Positions 37,904 through 47,154 of a stretch of 64,000 bases of DNA are shown here, in pieces (within the stretch, counting starts at the first letter, position 1; each line of letters starts with the position of its first letter). A program made the translations under genes and the position numbers. Under the pieces are notes generated by a model that did no database searches, had not been told where the DNA came from, and saw only the letters and a list, made by a program, of their open reading frames with translations. The DNA is from Actinoalloteichus hymeniacidonis (GTDB taxonomy: Bacteria > Actinomycetota > Actinomycetes > Mycobacteriales > Pseudonocardiaceae), in assembly GCF_014203365.1 (NCBI RefSeq), contig NZ_JACHIS010000001.1:868001-932000 (forward strand). The letters run 5' to 3'.

Positions 37904-38288
37904 CCCCGGCGGGATACCGCGTCCACCTACGATCGGCTGGTTGCCGACGGCTGATCGAAGCGCCCCGATCCGCCGACCGAACACTGCCGGCGCCGGTTGA
38001 GATCGACGGCATCGTGAGCGATCTGGTGCGTGCACAGCGAACATGGCGCCCTGTCGTTGCGGCTCTTCACGGCGCGATCCGGGCCCGCGCCCCGAGTCCG
38101 ACATGGTCCTGCGAACCGACCTGCCGCCCCCGCCAGCGGGTCGCCGCCCGGGTCGCAGAATCTTTTCCGGCCGATCTTCGTCATAACGGGCGAAGACGTT
38201 CGTCTCTTCAGTGGAACCTGCAGGATCTACGGCCTCCGCCGGGCGCCGTGGAGACCTGTTCGCCGCGAGACGAACGGAGAACCCGCCG
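37904..38288 (+). other. Intergenic region after the toxin cassette
   Basis: 385 bp without a supportable gene. Open frames on both strands are Arg/Pro-rich, have no ribosome binding site and match nothing I know. No strong hairpin was seen. Confidence 0.45.
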
Positions 38289-38945
38289 ATGACCCAGCAC
38301 GACCACGCGTTCCTCGCCGGCAGGAGAAGCTCCACCTCGTTCGACCACTCCGCCACCACACCGCGTGCCGTGCCCGCTGCTCCCGGCGGCGCCCGAGGGG
38401 ATCGCCCGCGTGCCGCCGCCGGTCTCCTGTCGGCCTCGCCGCGCCCGACCCCGCCGAGGCCGGCGCCACCGCGTCCGACGCCACCCCGTCCCTCGGCGCC
38501 GTGGCCCGGAGCGGCCCGGTCCGACCGCGAGCCCACCGCACCGCGCACCGTGGACGAGGCACTCGACGTCCTCGCGCGCAGCAGATTCACCACCTCCCGC
38601 GCGCCCGGCGACGCCCAGGTGCCCTTCACTCTGCTCTACACCTACGGCTGGCCCTGTCACGTGGATGCCGTGCACCTGCGGGCCGAGGACGATGCCACCG
38701 CGATGCGGCTGCGCTCGGGCGGCGCGAGTTCGCCGCTCTTCGACGAGGGCGATCTCGTGTGGCGGTGTGAGGGCACCTTCCTCACCGTGGTCGGCGAGCT
38801 GCTGCGGCTGCCGATGCCGGGTCATCGTGGCGCTCCGGAGCGCACCGTGCGGGTTCCCAGCGGCCTCTGGATCCCGGGGCAGGCCGCGTCTCCTGTTGCG
38901 GAGGCAGCGCCCGTCGCCGATCACCGCTTCGCCTGCGCGCTCTAG
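38289..38945 (+). CDS. Unrecognised protein with Pro-rich repeat and C-terminal domain
   Basis: A 218-residue cytosolic protein of unknown family. Residues 1-45 are variable, residues 50-95 form a low-complexity linker of repeated PRPTPPRPAPP units, and residues 105-205 look like a folded domain (TLLYTYGWPCHVDAVHL, then a beta-rich EGDLVWRCEGTFLTVVGELL). The ATG has CGGAGAA upstream. It lies between the toxin cassette and the second hut transcript; the proline repeat may tether the C-terminal domain. Coding is supported by composition only. Confidence 0.5.
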   Translation: MTQHDHAFLAGRRSSTSFDHSATTPRAVPAAPGGARGDRPRAAAGLLSASPRPTPPRPAPPRPTPPRPSAPWPGAARSDREPTAPRTVDEALDVLARSRFTTSRAPGDAQVPFTLLYTYGWPCHVDAVHLRAEDDATAMRLRSGGASSPLFDEGDLVWRCEGTFLTVVGELLRLPMPGHRGAPERTVRVPSGLWIPGQAASPVAEAAPVADHRFACAL

Positions 38946-39130
38946 GACGGGGCCCGCCAGCCACCCGAATGCGGGCCGGACCTGCCCCCGGTCCGGCCCG
39001 CCCCCGGGTTGTCATCCGCCAGCCGCGAGGTGTGTTCCTTGTCGTGTATCGGCCGCTCACCGCGAGTCATGTGGTGTCGTAACGGGGAAGTACGCCGTTG
39101 TCACCCACGCCGACCAGGAGGCCGCCCACC

Positions 39131-40363
39131 ATGTCCGGCTCGCAGCACGCCACGCCGCCGACCCCGGCCACCGCCACCGGTCTGCTGGCGGCCATCGCCG
39201 ATGTCGGTGCCGACCGGCGCCGAGGCGGCTTCTCCCGACACGGTTACGACACCGCCGAACTCGACCTGCGGGCCTGGTTCGTCGAGCAGGCCACCCGCCG
39301 CGACCTCGACGTGCGGACCGACCGCAACGGCAACATCTGGGCCTGGTGGGGTAAGCCAGGGCCGGACGCGGTGATCACCGGCAGCCACCTGGACTCGGTG
39401 CCCGGCGGCGGTGCCTTCGACGGGCCGTTGGGGGTGGTCAGCTCGCTGGCCGCCGTCGACGAACTTCGTGCGAAGGGTTTCACCCCGACCAAGCCCTTGG
39501 CGATCGTGGTGTTCGCCGAGGAGGAGGGCGGCCGGTTCGGCATCGCCTGCCTGGGCTCACGATTGATGGCGGGCACCATCGACCCGGCGAAGGCCGCCGC
39601 CCTGCGTGATCCCGATGGTGTGAGCCTCGGCGAGGCGATGACCGCCGCCGGACTCGACCCGAGCCGACTCGGCCGGGATGACGAGGCCCTGGCGCAGATC
39701 GGCTGCTTCGTCGAACTCCACGTGGAACAGGGCCGAGGACTGATCGATCAGGCCGCGCCCGTCGGGGTGGCCTCCTCGATCCTGGCGCACGGCCGCTGGC
39801 GCTTCACCTTCACCGGCGAGGGCAACCACGCCGGAGCGACTCCGATCGCCGACCGTCGTGACCCGATGCTGCCCGCGGCCGGGTTGGTGTTGGCGGCCCG
39901 TCGGATCGCCGCCGAGGTCGAGGGCGCCCGAGCCACCGTCGGCAGGTTGGTGCCGACGCCCGGCGGCACCAATGTGATCGCGTCCTCGGTGGATCTGTGG
40001 CTGGATGCGCGTGCCGAGGACGACGCGCGCACGAAGTCCGTCGTAGAACGCATTCGCGAGGCGGCAGGCGAGGTCGCCGAGGCCGAGGGCTGCGCGGTGC
40101 GGATCACCGAGGAGTCCTATGGCGACACGGTCGTCTTCGACAGCGCCCTGCGGGACGATCTCGCGGCCGCGCTGGGCGGTGTCCCCGCCCTACCCACCGG
40201 GGCCGGGCACGACGCCGGAGTCCTGGCGTCGCAGGTGCCCACCGCTATGCTCTTCGTGCGCAACCCGACGGGGGTGAGTCATGCCCCCGCCGAACATGCT
40301 GAACCCGAGGACTGCGAGGACGGCGTGCAGGCACTGACCACTGTCCTGGAGAAGCTCGCGTGA
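39131..40363 (+). CDS. M20 Zn-dependent amidohydrolase (allantoate amidohydrolase type) in hut cluster
   Basis: A 410-residue metalloamidase of the M20/AllC-UAB group. Seen: [19 protein letters not shown] (metal-binding His/Asp), [15 protein letters not shown] (catalytic Glu), [27 protein letters not shown] and GAGHDAG. Streptomyces hut clusters carry the same type of gene next to hutU, hutF and hutI. No arginase-type or DUF-type HutG is present, so hydrolysis of N-formylglutamate made by HutF is a reasonable inference but unproven. AGGAGG lies about 10 nt before the ATG. It overlaps hutF by one base. Confidence 0.85.
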   Translation: MSGSQHATPPTPATATGLLAAIADVGADRRRGGFSRHGYDTAELDLRAWFVEQATRRDLDVRTDRNGNIWAWWGKPGPDAVITGSHLDSVPGGGAFDGPLGVVSSLAAVDELRAKGFTPTKPLAIVVFAEEEGGRFGIACLGSRLMAGTIDPAKAAALRDPDGVSLGEAMTAAGLDPSRLGRDDEALAQIGCFVELHVEQGRGLIDQAAPVGVASSILAHGRWRFTFTGEGNHAGATPIADRRDPMLPAAGLVLAARRIAAEVEGARATVGRLVPTPGGTNVIASSVDLWLDARAEDDARTKSVVERIREAAGEVAEAEGCAVRITEESYGDTVVFDSALRDDLAAALGGVPALPTGAGHDAGVLASQVPTAMLFVRNPTGVSHAPAEHAEPEDCEDGVQALTTVLEKLA

Positions 40364-41712
40364 TGCGTTATTGGGCGCCTTACGCACTGGTCGGCGGCGA
40401 ATCCCCGCGCGTGGAGTGGGGAGTCCTGCTGGAGGTCGCCGACGGCCGATTCCACACGGTCCGCCCCGGGGTCGCGGCCCCGCCGGACGCGGTCCGACTC
40501 AGCGGTCTGGCGATCCCCGGACTGGCCAACGCCCATTCACACGCCTTCCATCGTGCGTTGCGCGGACGGACCCACGTGGGCGGCGGAACGTTCTGGACCT
40601 GGCGCAAACAGATGTACGCGCTGGCGGAACGGCTCAACCCGGACAGTTACTACCGGTTGGCGCGCGCCGTCTACGGCGAGATGGTGCTCGCGGGCATCAC
40701 CAGCGTCGGCGAGTTCCACTACCTGCACCACGAGATCGGCGGCATCCGCTACGACGACCCCAACGAGATGGGGCTGGCATTGGTCGCCGCCGCCAGGGAC
40801 GCGGGACTGCGGATCACCCTGCTCGACACCTGCTATCTGGCCGGTGGTTTCGGGAAACCGCTGGAGGGCGTGCAGCTGCGCTTCGGCGATGTCGACGCCG
40901 ACGGCTGGGCGGTGCGGGCCGAGGCACTGCTGGCTCAGCTGACCGATCGGCCCGGCGTCGACCCGTATCGGGTGCGGGTCGGTGCGGCCGTGCATTCGGT
41001 GCGGGGCGTGCCCGCCGAGGCCCTGGGCGTGGTGGCGGGTTGGTCGCAGCGCTTCCGCGCCCCGTTACACGTCCACCTGTCCGAGCAGCGGGCCGAGAAC
41101 GAGGCCTGCCAGGCCGCACACGGCGTGACCCCAACCCAGTTGCTGGCCGATCACGGCGTGCTCGGCGAGCTGACGACCGCCGTCCACGCCACGCACCTCA
41201 ACGTTCCCGATATCGGCCTGCTGGGCGCGAGCCACACCGGGGTCTGTCTGTGCCCCACGACCGAGCAGGACTTGGCCGACGGCATCGGCTTGGGCCGCAA
41301 TCTGCTCGACGCCGGTTCGCCGCTGTCCCTGGGCACCGACGGCCACTCGATGATCGACATCTTCGCCGAGGCCAAGGCGATGGAGATGCACGAGCGGCTG
41401 CGCACCGAGACCCGAGGACATTTCAGCGCCGAGGAACTGTGGACGGCCGCCACCTCGACCGGACACGCCTCTCTCGGCTGGGGTTCCACCGGCGTGATCG
41501 AGTCGGGCGCGCGCGCCGACCTGGTGACCCTGGACCTCGACGGCGTCCATCTGGCCGGTATCGAACCGACGGCGGCGATCTTCGCGGCGACGGCGGCCGA
41601 TGTCCGAGACGTGATCATCGAGGGAACGTCGGTCGTGCAGAACCGCGTTCATGGCACCTTGGGCGATCCGGGCGCGCTGCTGCGCGACGCCATCGAGGAG
41701 TTGCGCCGATGA
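40363..41712 (+). CDS. hutF: Formimidoylglutamate deiminase
   Basis: Amidohydrolase-superfamily enzyme converting N-formimino-glutamate to N-formylglutamate and ammonia. It has 449 residues. Seen: [13 protein letters not shown] (metal His pair), [27 protein letters not shown] (metal His), HATHLN and [16 protein letters not shown] (metal Asp). These are all typical of HutF rather than guanine deaminase. ATG 40363 shares its A with the preceding TGA; a GTG at 40360 is equally possible. Coupled to hutI by a 4-nt ATGA overlap. Confidence 0.92.
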   Translation: MRYWAPYALVGGESPRVEWGVLLEVADGRFHTVRPGVAAPPDAVRLSGLAIPGLANAHSHAFHRALRGRTHVGGGTFWTWRKQMYALAERLNPDSYYRLARAVYGEMVLAGITSVGEFHYLHHEIGGIRYDDPNEMGLALVAAARDAGLRITLLDTCYLAGGFGKPLEGVQLRFGDVDADGWAVRAEALLAQLTDRPGVDPYRVRVGAAVHSVRGVPAEALGVVAGWSQRFRAPLHVHLSEQRAENEACQAAHGVTPTQLLADHGVLGELTTAVHATHLNVPDIGLLGASHTGVCLCPTTEQDLADGIGLGRNLLDAGSPLSLGTDGHSMIDIFAEAKAMEMHERLRTETRGHFSAEELWTAATSTGHASLGWGSTGVIESGARADLVTLDLDGVHLAGIEPTAAIFAATAADVRDVIIEGTSVVQNRVHGTLGDPGALLRDAIEELRR

Positions 41713-42869
41713 CCAGCACCCTGATCACCGGTATCGGTGAGTTGACCACCAATGACGAGGAACTCGGCAGGCCTGCCGATGCGGCGCTGGTGCTCGACGG
41801 CGACCGCATTGCCTGGATCGGCGCGGCCTCGGCCGCTCCCGCCGCAGACGAGATCCTCGATGTCGAGGGCCGAGCGGTGCTGCCCGGCTGGGTGGACAGC
41901 CACACCCACCTGGTCTTCGCGGGCGATCGCACGGCGGAGTTCGAGGCCAGGATGGCGGGCGCGGCGTACGCGGCGGGCGGTATCGCCGTCACGGTCGAGG
42001 CGACCCGAGGCGCCACCGACGCGGAACTCGCCGCCGGACTACGCAAACACGTCGATGAGGCCGCCGCGCAGGGCACCACCTGCGTGGAGACCAAGACCGG
42101 CTACGGATTGACCGTGGCCGACGAGGTCCGGGCCGCCCGAATCGCAGCCGAGGTGGCCGACGAGGTCACCTTCCTCGGCGCGCACTTGGTGCCGCCGGGC
42201 GCCGATGCCGAGGATTATCTCGACGAGGTCTGCGGCCCGATGCTCGACGCGGTGGCGCCGTATGCCCGCTGGGCCGACGTGTTCTGCGAGACCGGGGCCT
42301 TCGACGAGACGCAGTCCCGCCGGGTGCTGACGGCGGCCGCCGCGAAGGGACTCGGCCTACGGGTGCACGGCAACCAACTCGGCCAGGGCCCGGGCGTGCG
42401 GCTCGCGGTGGAGTTGGGCGCGGCCAGCGTCGACCACTGCACTCATCTGTCCGACGCCGACATCGAGGCGCTGGCGGGTTCGGCGACGGTGGCGACCCTG
42501 CTGCCCGCCTGCGATCTGTCCACTCGGCAGCCGCTGCCGCCCGGCCGCCGACTGCTCGACGCGGGCGCCACGGTGGCCCTGGCCTCGAACTGCAACCCAG
42601 GCTCGTCGTATACCTCCTCGATGGCGTTCTGCGTGACCACGGCGGTGTTGCAGATGGGTCTGAGCGTTGAGGAGGCCGTGCGGGCGGCCACCTGGGGCGG
42701 CGCCCGAGCGTTGCGTCGGGAGACCGGCGACGGCGCGGTGGGTGTGCTGCGACCGGGCGCACGGGCCGACGTCCATGTGCTGGATGCGCCCTCGGCGACG
42801 CATTTGGCTTACCGGCCGGGGGTTCCGCTGACGCATGCGGTGTGGCGGAAGGGTTCGCGGGTGCGGTGA
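41709..42869 (+). CDS. hutI: Imidazolonepropionase
   Basis: Amidohydrolase opening the imidazolone ring to N-formiminoglutamate, the third hut step. It has 386 residues. Seen: [21 protein letters not shown] (metal His and substrate Arg), [21 protein letters not shown] (metal His), DHCTHLSD and [16 protein letters not shown] (metal-site Asn/Cys region, Asp-equivalent replaced as in the family). It closes the M20-hutF-hutI unit. Confidence 0.94.
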   Translation: MTSTLITGIGELTTNDEELGRPADAALVLDGDRIAWIGAASAAPAADEILDVEGRAVLPGWVDSHTHLVFAGDRTAEFEARMAGAAYAAGGIAVTVEATRGATDAELAAGLRKHVDEAAAQGTTCVETKTGYGLTVADEVRAARIAAEVADEVTFLGAHLVPPGADAEDYLDEVCGPMLDAVAPYARWADVFCETGAFDETQSRRVLTAAAAKGLGLRVHGNQLGQGPGVRLAVELGAASVDHCTHLSDADIEALAGSATVATLLPACDLSTRQPLPPGRRLLDAGATVALASNCNPGSSYTSSMAFCVTTAVLQMGLSVEEAVRAATWGGARALRRETGDGAVGVLRPGARADVHVLDAPSATHLAYRPGVPLTHAVWRKGSRVR

Positions 42870-43084
42870 CGGGCTGCGGACCCACTATTCGAGCTTGGCG
42901 AATCGCTCCGGTGGCGAGGCGTCGAACTTAGGCGAAGCGGTCCAGCGCCGTTCTGCGCATCAAGGATTTACCGTGACGGTCTGGTGCTGAGCTGAAGGGC
43001 AGCGAAGTCACCTGTCGCTCCTGTGGCGTGGATCACGTGGTAATTTCATGGGGTGGCGGCAGGTAAACCTGCAGGTCAACAAGT
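42870..43084 (+). promoter_or_regulatory. Probable CRISPR leader
   Basis: Non-coding stretch directly before the first repeat. A perfect small hairpin GCAGGT-AA-ACCTGC (43059-43072) ends 12 nt before repeat 1, and TAATTTC lies just upstream. Leader polarity is inferred because the degenerate last repeat is at the opposite end. Confidence 0.55.
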
Positions 43085-43539
43085 ATCGGCCCCGCGCATG
43101 CGGGGATGGCTCCCCTGGAGGACTTCGCCGGGGCTACTACGGAGGATCGGCCCCGCGCATGCGGGGATGGCTCGCAGACGTGCACGATCCACTACCGACG
43201 CTGTCCATCGGCCCCGCGCATGCGGGGATGGCTCTGCGACGTGCGAAGCGATCTGCAAACCGAGGACATCGGCCCCGCGCATGCGGGGATGGCTCGCTGC
43301 GTCTCGCGGCCTGACCGACCACACACACATCGGCCCCGCGTATGCGGGGATGGCTCCGAACACGGGCAACGCTTTATCAACGCCGAAGCATCGGCCCCGC
43401 GCATGCGGGGATGGCTCGCGCACGTCGACAACTACACGGAAGCGCTTACCATCGGCCCCGCGCATGCGGGGAAGGCTCCCCACCGTTGTGGGATCAGAGC
43501 TGTGTCGGTGGATCGGCCCCGCGCATGCGGGGATGGCAC
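43085..43539 (+). CRISPR. Type I-E-like CRISPR array, 8 repeats, 7 spacers
   Basis: Eight 28-bp repeats recur every 61 bp exactly (starts 43085, 43146, 43207, 43268, 43329, 43390, 43451 and 43512), giving seven spacers of 33 bp. Each repeat begins ATCGG, has the core CCCCGCGCATGCGGGG (stem CCCCGC/GCGGGG, loop GCAT) and ends ATGGCTC. The core and the GGGGAT following it resemble the E. coli type I-E repeat in the same orientation. Repeat 5 has one substitution (GCGTAT), repeat 7 one (GGGGAAGG), and repeat 8 ends in AC instead of TC, marking the leader-distal end. No cas genes lie within the window. Confidence 0.97.
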
Positions 43540-43643
43540 TGGAAAAGGTGGACCAGAAAAACGACGATGTCATCGCGAGCCCGTGCGGTGAGGCCAAGAT
43601 TCGCGCCACGTCGGAGCGGAGTGAGCAGCCATTGAATCGGACG

Positions 43644-44882
43644 TCATAAGAATCGGCCTCGGTCCGAACGCCGCCAGCCCGACAGCAACCGCGCCATCGC
43701 CTGGAAGGGGATGGCCTGCCCCTTGGCTTGATCGACGGTACCGACCAGGTGTAGGTCGAGTTCCGGACAGTGGAAGAGCCAGGTCCCGGTCGCTCCCGAG
43801 TGCCCGACGAGTGTGAGAGGTCGGCGCGTCGGCGACACGAGGCGGCTGACCTGGAAGAACATGGTGCCCATTCCGTACCGGAGGATGGGGATGTTGCGGA
43901 GCCGGTTGCGTCGCTCGGTGAGCACCTCCGACGTGCGGGCGTCCTGGAAGAGCGCACCGCCGAGTAGCGCTCGCTGAAAGGTGAGTAGATCGGCGGTGGT
44001 GCTGAACAGGTCGTTGGAGGACTCGATCAGCGAGGTCAGCGTCAGGCGGCGCTGTTTCGCATAGAGCGGTGTGGGTGCGGCGGTCGCCGGATCCGCCGGG
44101 TGATGCCGGGGATGCCAGGTGTGCCGCAGGCCCAGCGGGTCGAGGATTCGTTCGGTCAGCAGGTCGGCGAAGGACCGATCGGTCACCGTCTCCAGAATGC
44201 GGATCAGCAACTGGAAGCCGGTGTCGGAGTAGCGAGCCTTCTGTCGAGGTGCGGTGAGGTCCTGCGGCTCGAAGTAGGGGCGTTGCTGCTCGCGAGTCAC
44301 GCGCATCGTGTCCTCGAAGGTCCACGCCGAATCCCGACCGGCGGCGAGGGACTCGTACCGGCTCGGCCCGTCCCGGCGTTTCTCGAAGTGGTCGGGCAGC
44401 CCCGAGGTGTGAGTCGCCAGGTGGCGCACCGTGATCTCGGACGTTCGGTCGATCCCGCGCAGGACATGGATTCCGGTGATCACGTCCGTGGACAGGTAGT
44501 CGTTGATCGGCGCGGCCAGGTCGAGTTCGCCGCGCTCGTAGGCTTGCAACACCAGCGTGATGACGAACCGTTTGGTGATGCTCGCGATGAAGAACGGGGT
44601 CTCGGGTCGAAGGCGCTGATCGTCGGAACGACTGGCGGCGGCGGACCAGCGTTGCTCACCGTCACCGCTGGTGATGGCGATATTGGCGTGGTGCACGCCG
44701 CGTTGCGCGACGAGGCCTTGCAGCACCCTCGCCAATCGGGCGTCGACGTCGTCGGGAACGTTGTTGCCGCCGGCACGGTTCACGGCGGTCGGTGCTGTCA
44801 CGTGGCTGTCCGCTTCCTCGAAAGGGCCGTCGCTGTGCGTTCCAAGGACAGCGACGCGCCGACCTACGTACCTCATAGACAT
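43644..44882 (-). CDS. Serine beta-lactamase-like hydrolase (class C/PBP4* type)
   Basis: A serine hydrolase of the beta-lactamase/penicillin-binding fold, about 412 residues, with no signal peptide. Seen: SITK (Ser-x-x-Lys, near residue 100), YSDTG (the Y-x-N position reads Y-S-D), and HSGATG replacing KTG. Family members include esterases, D-aminopeptidases and true beta-lactamases; HxG in the third motif favours an esterase/peptidase over a strong beta-lactamase. The start is uncertain: ATG 44882 lies inside the palindrome, ATG 44876 would be leaderless, and GTG 44801 is also in frame. Divergent from the PadR gene across the palindrome, so probably its target. Confidence 0.8.
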   Translation of the reverse strand: MSMRYVGRRVAVLGTHSDGPFEEADSHVTAPTAVNRAGGNNVPDDVDARLARVLQGLVAQRGVHHANIAITSGDGEQRWSAAASRSDDQRLRPETPFFIASITKRFVITLVLQAYERGELDLAAPINDYLSTDVITGIHVLRGIDRTSEITVRHLATHTSGLPDHFEKRRDGPSRYESLAAGRDSAWTFEDTMRVTREQQRPYFEPQDLTAPRQKARYSDTGFQLLIRILETVTDRSFADLLTERILDPLGLRHTWHPRHHPADPATAAPTPLYAKQRRLTLTSLIESSNDLFSTTADLLTFQRALLGGALFQDARTSEVLTERRNRLRNIPILRYGMGTMFFQVSRLVSPTRRPLTLVGHSGATGTWLFHCPELDLHLVGTVDQAKGQAIPFQAMARLLSGWRRSDRGRFL

Positions 44883-44904
44883 GACTACTAGACATGTCTA
44901 TGAG
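44872..44904. promoter_or_regulatory. Palindromic operator between hydrolase and padR
   Basis: CTCATAGACATG (44872-44883) and its exact complement CATGTCTATGAG (44893-44904) around 9 nt. The inner part reads ACATG-N9-CATGT, similar to known PadR operators. It overlaps the hydrolase start region and lies just upstream of the padR -10 (TAAGCT, 44916-44921). Confidence 0.75.
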
Positions 44905-44927
44905 AGTCAAAGGTCTAAGCTCGTCCG

Positions 44928-45467
44928 ATGGCCCATGTGATCCTCGGTCTGCTTCTGATCGCGCCGCAGAGCTACTACGACCTCATCAAGGGGTTCGAGT
45001 CCGGCGTCGCGCTCTTCTACAGCGCCAGTTCCGGCAGCATCAAACGCGCGCTGGACGCCCTGCTCGCGCAGGAACGCATCGAGGTCGCGAGCGTCGAAGC
45101 AGGCGGCCGAGGTCGGAAGGTGTACCGGGTGACCGACGCAGGCAGTGCGGAGTTCCGCGCCTGGATGACAGCGGACCTGGCGAAAGCCGATCTGGAGACG
45201 GCAGCACTGTCCAGACTCTATTTCCTCGGCCTGCTGGAACCCGCCGACCGTCTGCCGGTGCTCCGACGCATCACCGCGCGTATCGAGACCGACCTCGCCG
45301 TGCTCTCGGACCTCGACAAGCAACTCGATGCGCTGGACCTGCCTGCCGAGCGCCGCGACCTCGTCACCCACCAGCGTGCGACGCTCGACTACGGCATCGC
45401 CTCACACCGCTTCATGCTCGATTGGTTCCGCGATCACATCGACCGGCAGGAACCGCCGATCCGCTGA
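44928..45467 (+). CDS. PadR-family transcriptional regulator
   Basis: A 179-residue PadR regulator. Residues 1-80 form the winged helix (LGLLLIAPQSYYDLIKGFE is the typical start, then the wing GRGRKVYRVTDAGSAEFRAW); residues 90-170 form the helical dimerisation domain. The ATG lies 6 nt after TAAGCT with no Shine-Dalgarno, suggesting a leaderless message. It presumably represses itself and the divergent hydrolase through the palindrome at 44872-44904; the inducer is unknown. Confidence 0.88.
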   Translation: MAHVILGLLLIAPQSYYDLIKGFESGVALFYSASSGSIKRALDALLAQERIEVASVEAGGRGRKVYRVTDAGSAEFRAWMTADLAKADLETAALSRLYFLGLLEPADRLPVLRRITARIETDLAVLSDLDKQLDALDLPAERRDLVTHQRATLDYGIASHRFMLDWFRDHIDRQEPPIR

Positions 45468-45545
45468 CCGCAGCACTTCGAGGTCGACCCTGACGTCGAT
45501 CTCGACGAAGATGAAATTCCCCACATATTGATAGGGAGAGTCGAG

Positions 45546-46721
45546 ATGGACGTGCTGGTTTATCAATCGCCGGACGAGCGTTTAGCAGTCCGCCATGTAC
45601 GTATCCGTGGACGCAACGAGGAAATCGGGGAATCACTTGCCTGTATTGCTCGGTCCCGGCATCGGGTAGCGGCACAAGACCTGCTGTTACCCGACGGCGT
45701 GGCTGAAGGCCGTCGAGAGTGGGCTGTTCGGCACTACCCGGAGCTGGTGGCACGCGGCATCGGGATCGCGCGCGGATTCGGGTTGGACCCGGCAGACCCG
45801 ACGGTGGATGCGCTCGGCATCGGATACAACATCCAATTGCCTATGCCGCCTCAGATGGTGGGTTGCTCGGTGCTCACCGCGCCGACCGTGGATGCCGGCA
45901 TGGTGGTGCAGCGAAACTTCGACTTCGGCTTCCTCTCGTTGCCGGACGCAGTCTTCGGACCCGGTTCTCATCCCGAGGCGCCCGCAATGCTGAGCGAGCC
46001 GTATCTGATGGAGATCCATCCCACCGATGGAGGGATGCGGACGCTGTTCATGTGCGCCTTCGACCTCTGCAACGGAGTGATCGATGGCATGAACGAGGCC
46101 GGTCTCGTTGTATCGCTGATGCAGCTCATCGATCGTAGTGCCGCGACTTTCAGCCCGCCGGAGACCGCACCGGGGTTGAACGAATTGGAGGTGCTCCGGT
46201 TCATTCTGGACCGCTGCCGCACCGTCGAGGACGCCCAACGTGTCTTCAACGAGCAGAAGATATATCAGTCCTGGATGCCCTGTCATTACATCATCGCCGA
46301 TGCCAATGGCATCGTGATGATGGCTGAGCCCGGAGACGACAACACGATGCGCACCGTGGTGAAGCGCGACGGATCGATGCGATCCACCAACCACAGCCTG
46401 CTCCGACCGGTCCCGGAATCATGGGAGAACGACCCAGAAATGCGGGGGTCCATCGAACGCCTACAGCGAATGGACGCTCACGTCATAGGTGAGCCTGGAC
46501 AGCCATTCACCACCGTCCGCCTCGCACACATCGCCGACCAGGTCGCCGTCAACACCCGATGGCCAGAATCCGGTACGGTACTCGGCGGAACTCTTTGGTC
46601 GGCTTCGTATCGACCACGAGATCGTGCGCTCGCGATCCGATTCTGGTCGGGACCCGAGACCGGCGGAAGCGGACCAAACCTGTCACCCGAGATGCAATTC
46701 CAGCTTGACCCGACTGCATGA
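45546..46721 (+). CDS. C45-type Ntn-hydrolase (acyl-CoA:6-APA acyltransferase-like)
   Basis: A 391-residue member of the linear-amide C-N hydrolase group. Seen: MVGCSVLTAP, in which Cys107 follows Gly106 and would become the N-terminal nucleophile after self-cleavage, close to the Gly102-Cys103 site of the fungal penicillin acyltransferase. RNFDFGF and NGVIDGMNEAGLVVSLM are further family hallmarks. No signal peptide. ATG 45546 has AGGGAGA upstream. Possible roles: acylated-amino-acid or peptide amidase, or acyltransferase. It lies downstream of padR. Confidence 0.78.
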   Translation: MDVLVYQSPDERLAVRHVRIRGRNEEIGESLACIARSRHRVAAQDLLLPDGVAEGRREWAVRHYPELVARGIGIARGFGLDPADPTVDALGIGYNIQLPMPPQMVGCSVLTAPTVDAGMVVQRNFDFGFLSLPDAVFGPGSHPEAPAMLSEPYLMEIHPTDGGMRTLFMCAFDLCNGVIDGMNEAGLVVSLMQLIDRSAATFSPPETAPGLNELEVLRFILDRCRTVEDAQRVFNEQKIYQSWMPCHYIIADANGIVMMAEPGDDNTMRTVVKRDGSMRSTNHSLLRPVPESWENDPEMRGSIERLQRMDAHVIGEPGQPFTTVRLAHIADQVAVNTRWPESGTVLGGTLWSASYRPRDRALAIRFWSGPETGGSGPNLSPEMQFQLDPTA

Positions 46722-46770
46722 CCTCGCCTAGGGCGAATCTCCCAGACGGATCCGCTGCCATCCCGGGCCG

Positions 46771-47119
46771 TCAGAAAATACAGGTACCCTTTTCGATGAT
46801 TCCGTCGGCTTGGTAGTCGACGCTGGCAACGAGCGGTGACTCGGCTTTGATCCGCGCTGCCAGTACCTTTCCTCGCTCTATCCAATCTTGTTCGATTTTC
46901 TCGCTGGAGAACCCCGAATTCCGGTGGTCGTGGGGTTTGTAGGTGGCTTGGTATTCGTCGTCCCAGGCGGTGAGATCAGCGGTGAGTTCGTCGGATAGGT
47001 GAAGGTCTTCCTGGGTTTCTTCGATGGAGTGGGTGTACCAGCGCTCCCGCTCCGGGTAATAATAAAAAGGGGTCCTCTCGCCATCCGGCTAGCAGGGATA
47101 CCGCAATAGAACGAGACAT
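46771..47119 (-). pseudogene. Frameshifted immunity-like gene
   Basis: ATG 47119 has AGGAG 5 nt upstream and reads MSRSIAVSL before losing the frame near 47090. From 47088 to the TGA at 46771-46773 a different frame is open for 105 codons with clearly protein-like sequence: PDGERTPFYYYPERERWYTH near its start, LTAWDDEYQATYKPHDH in the middle and VDYQADGIIEKGTCIF at the end. That frame has no start codon of its own. A single inserted base near 47090 would explain it. The size, acidic and aromatic character and position after a truncated helical gene suggest an immunity protein. A sequencing error is the other explanation. Confidence 0.65.
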
Positions 47120-47154
47120 GTCAACTCCTGCGCAGTCTGGGGCGTAGCTTTTTT

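Noticed and set aside
40371-41708. 832-codon frame joining the hutF region to hutI
   Set aside because: The first 446 codons are the shifted frame of hutF (Arg/Gly-rich). Only the part from 41709 is a real protein, so this is not a fusion.
43540-43643. A ninth CRISPR repeat after position 43540
   Set aside because: ATCGGCC recurs at 43652, but it is within the hydrolase coding sequence, off the 61-bp period, and lacks the core palindrome.
43053-43649. Open frames across the CRISPR region, both strands
   Set aside because: They translate the repeat unit over and over (APRMRG, SPHARGR and similar) because the 61-bp period keeps repeats cycling through frames without stops.
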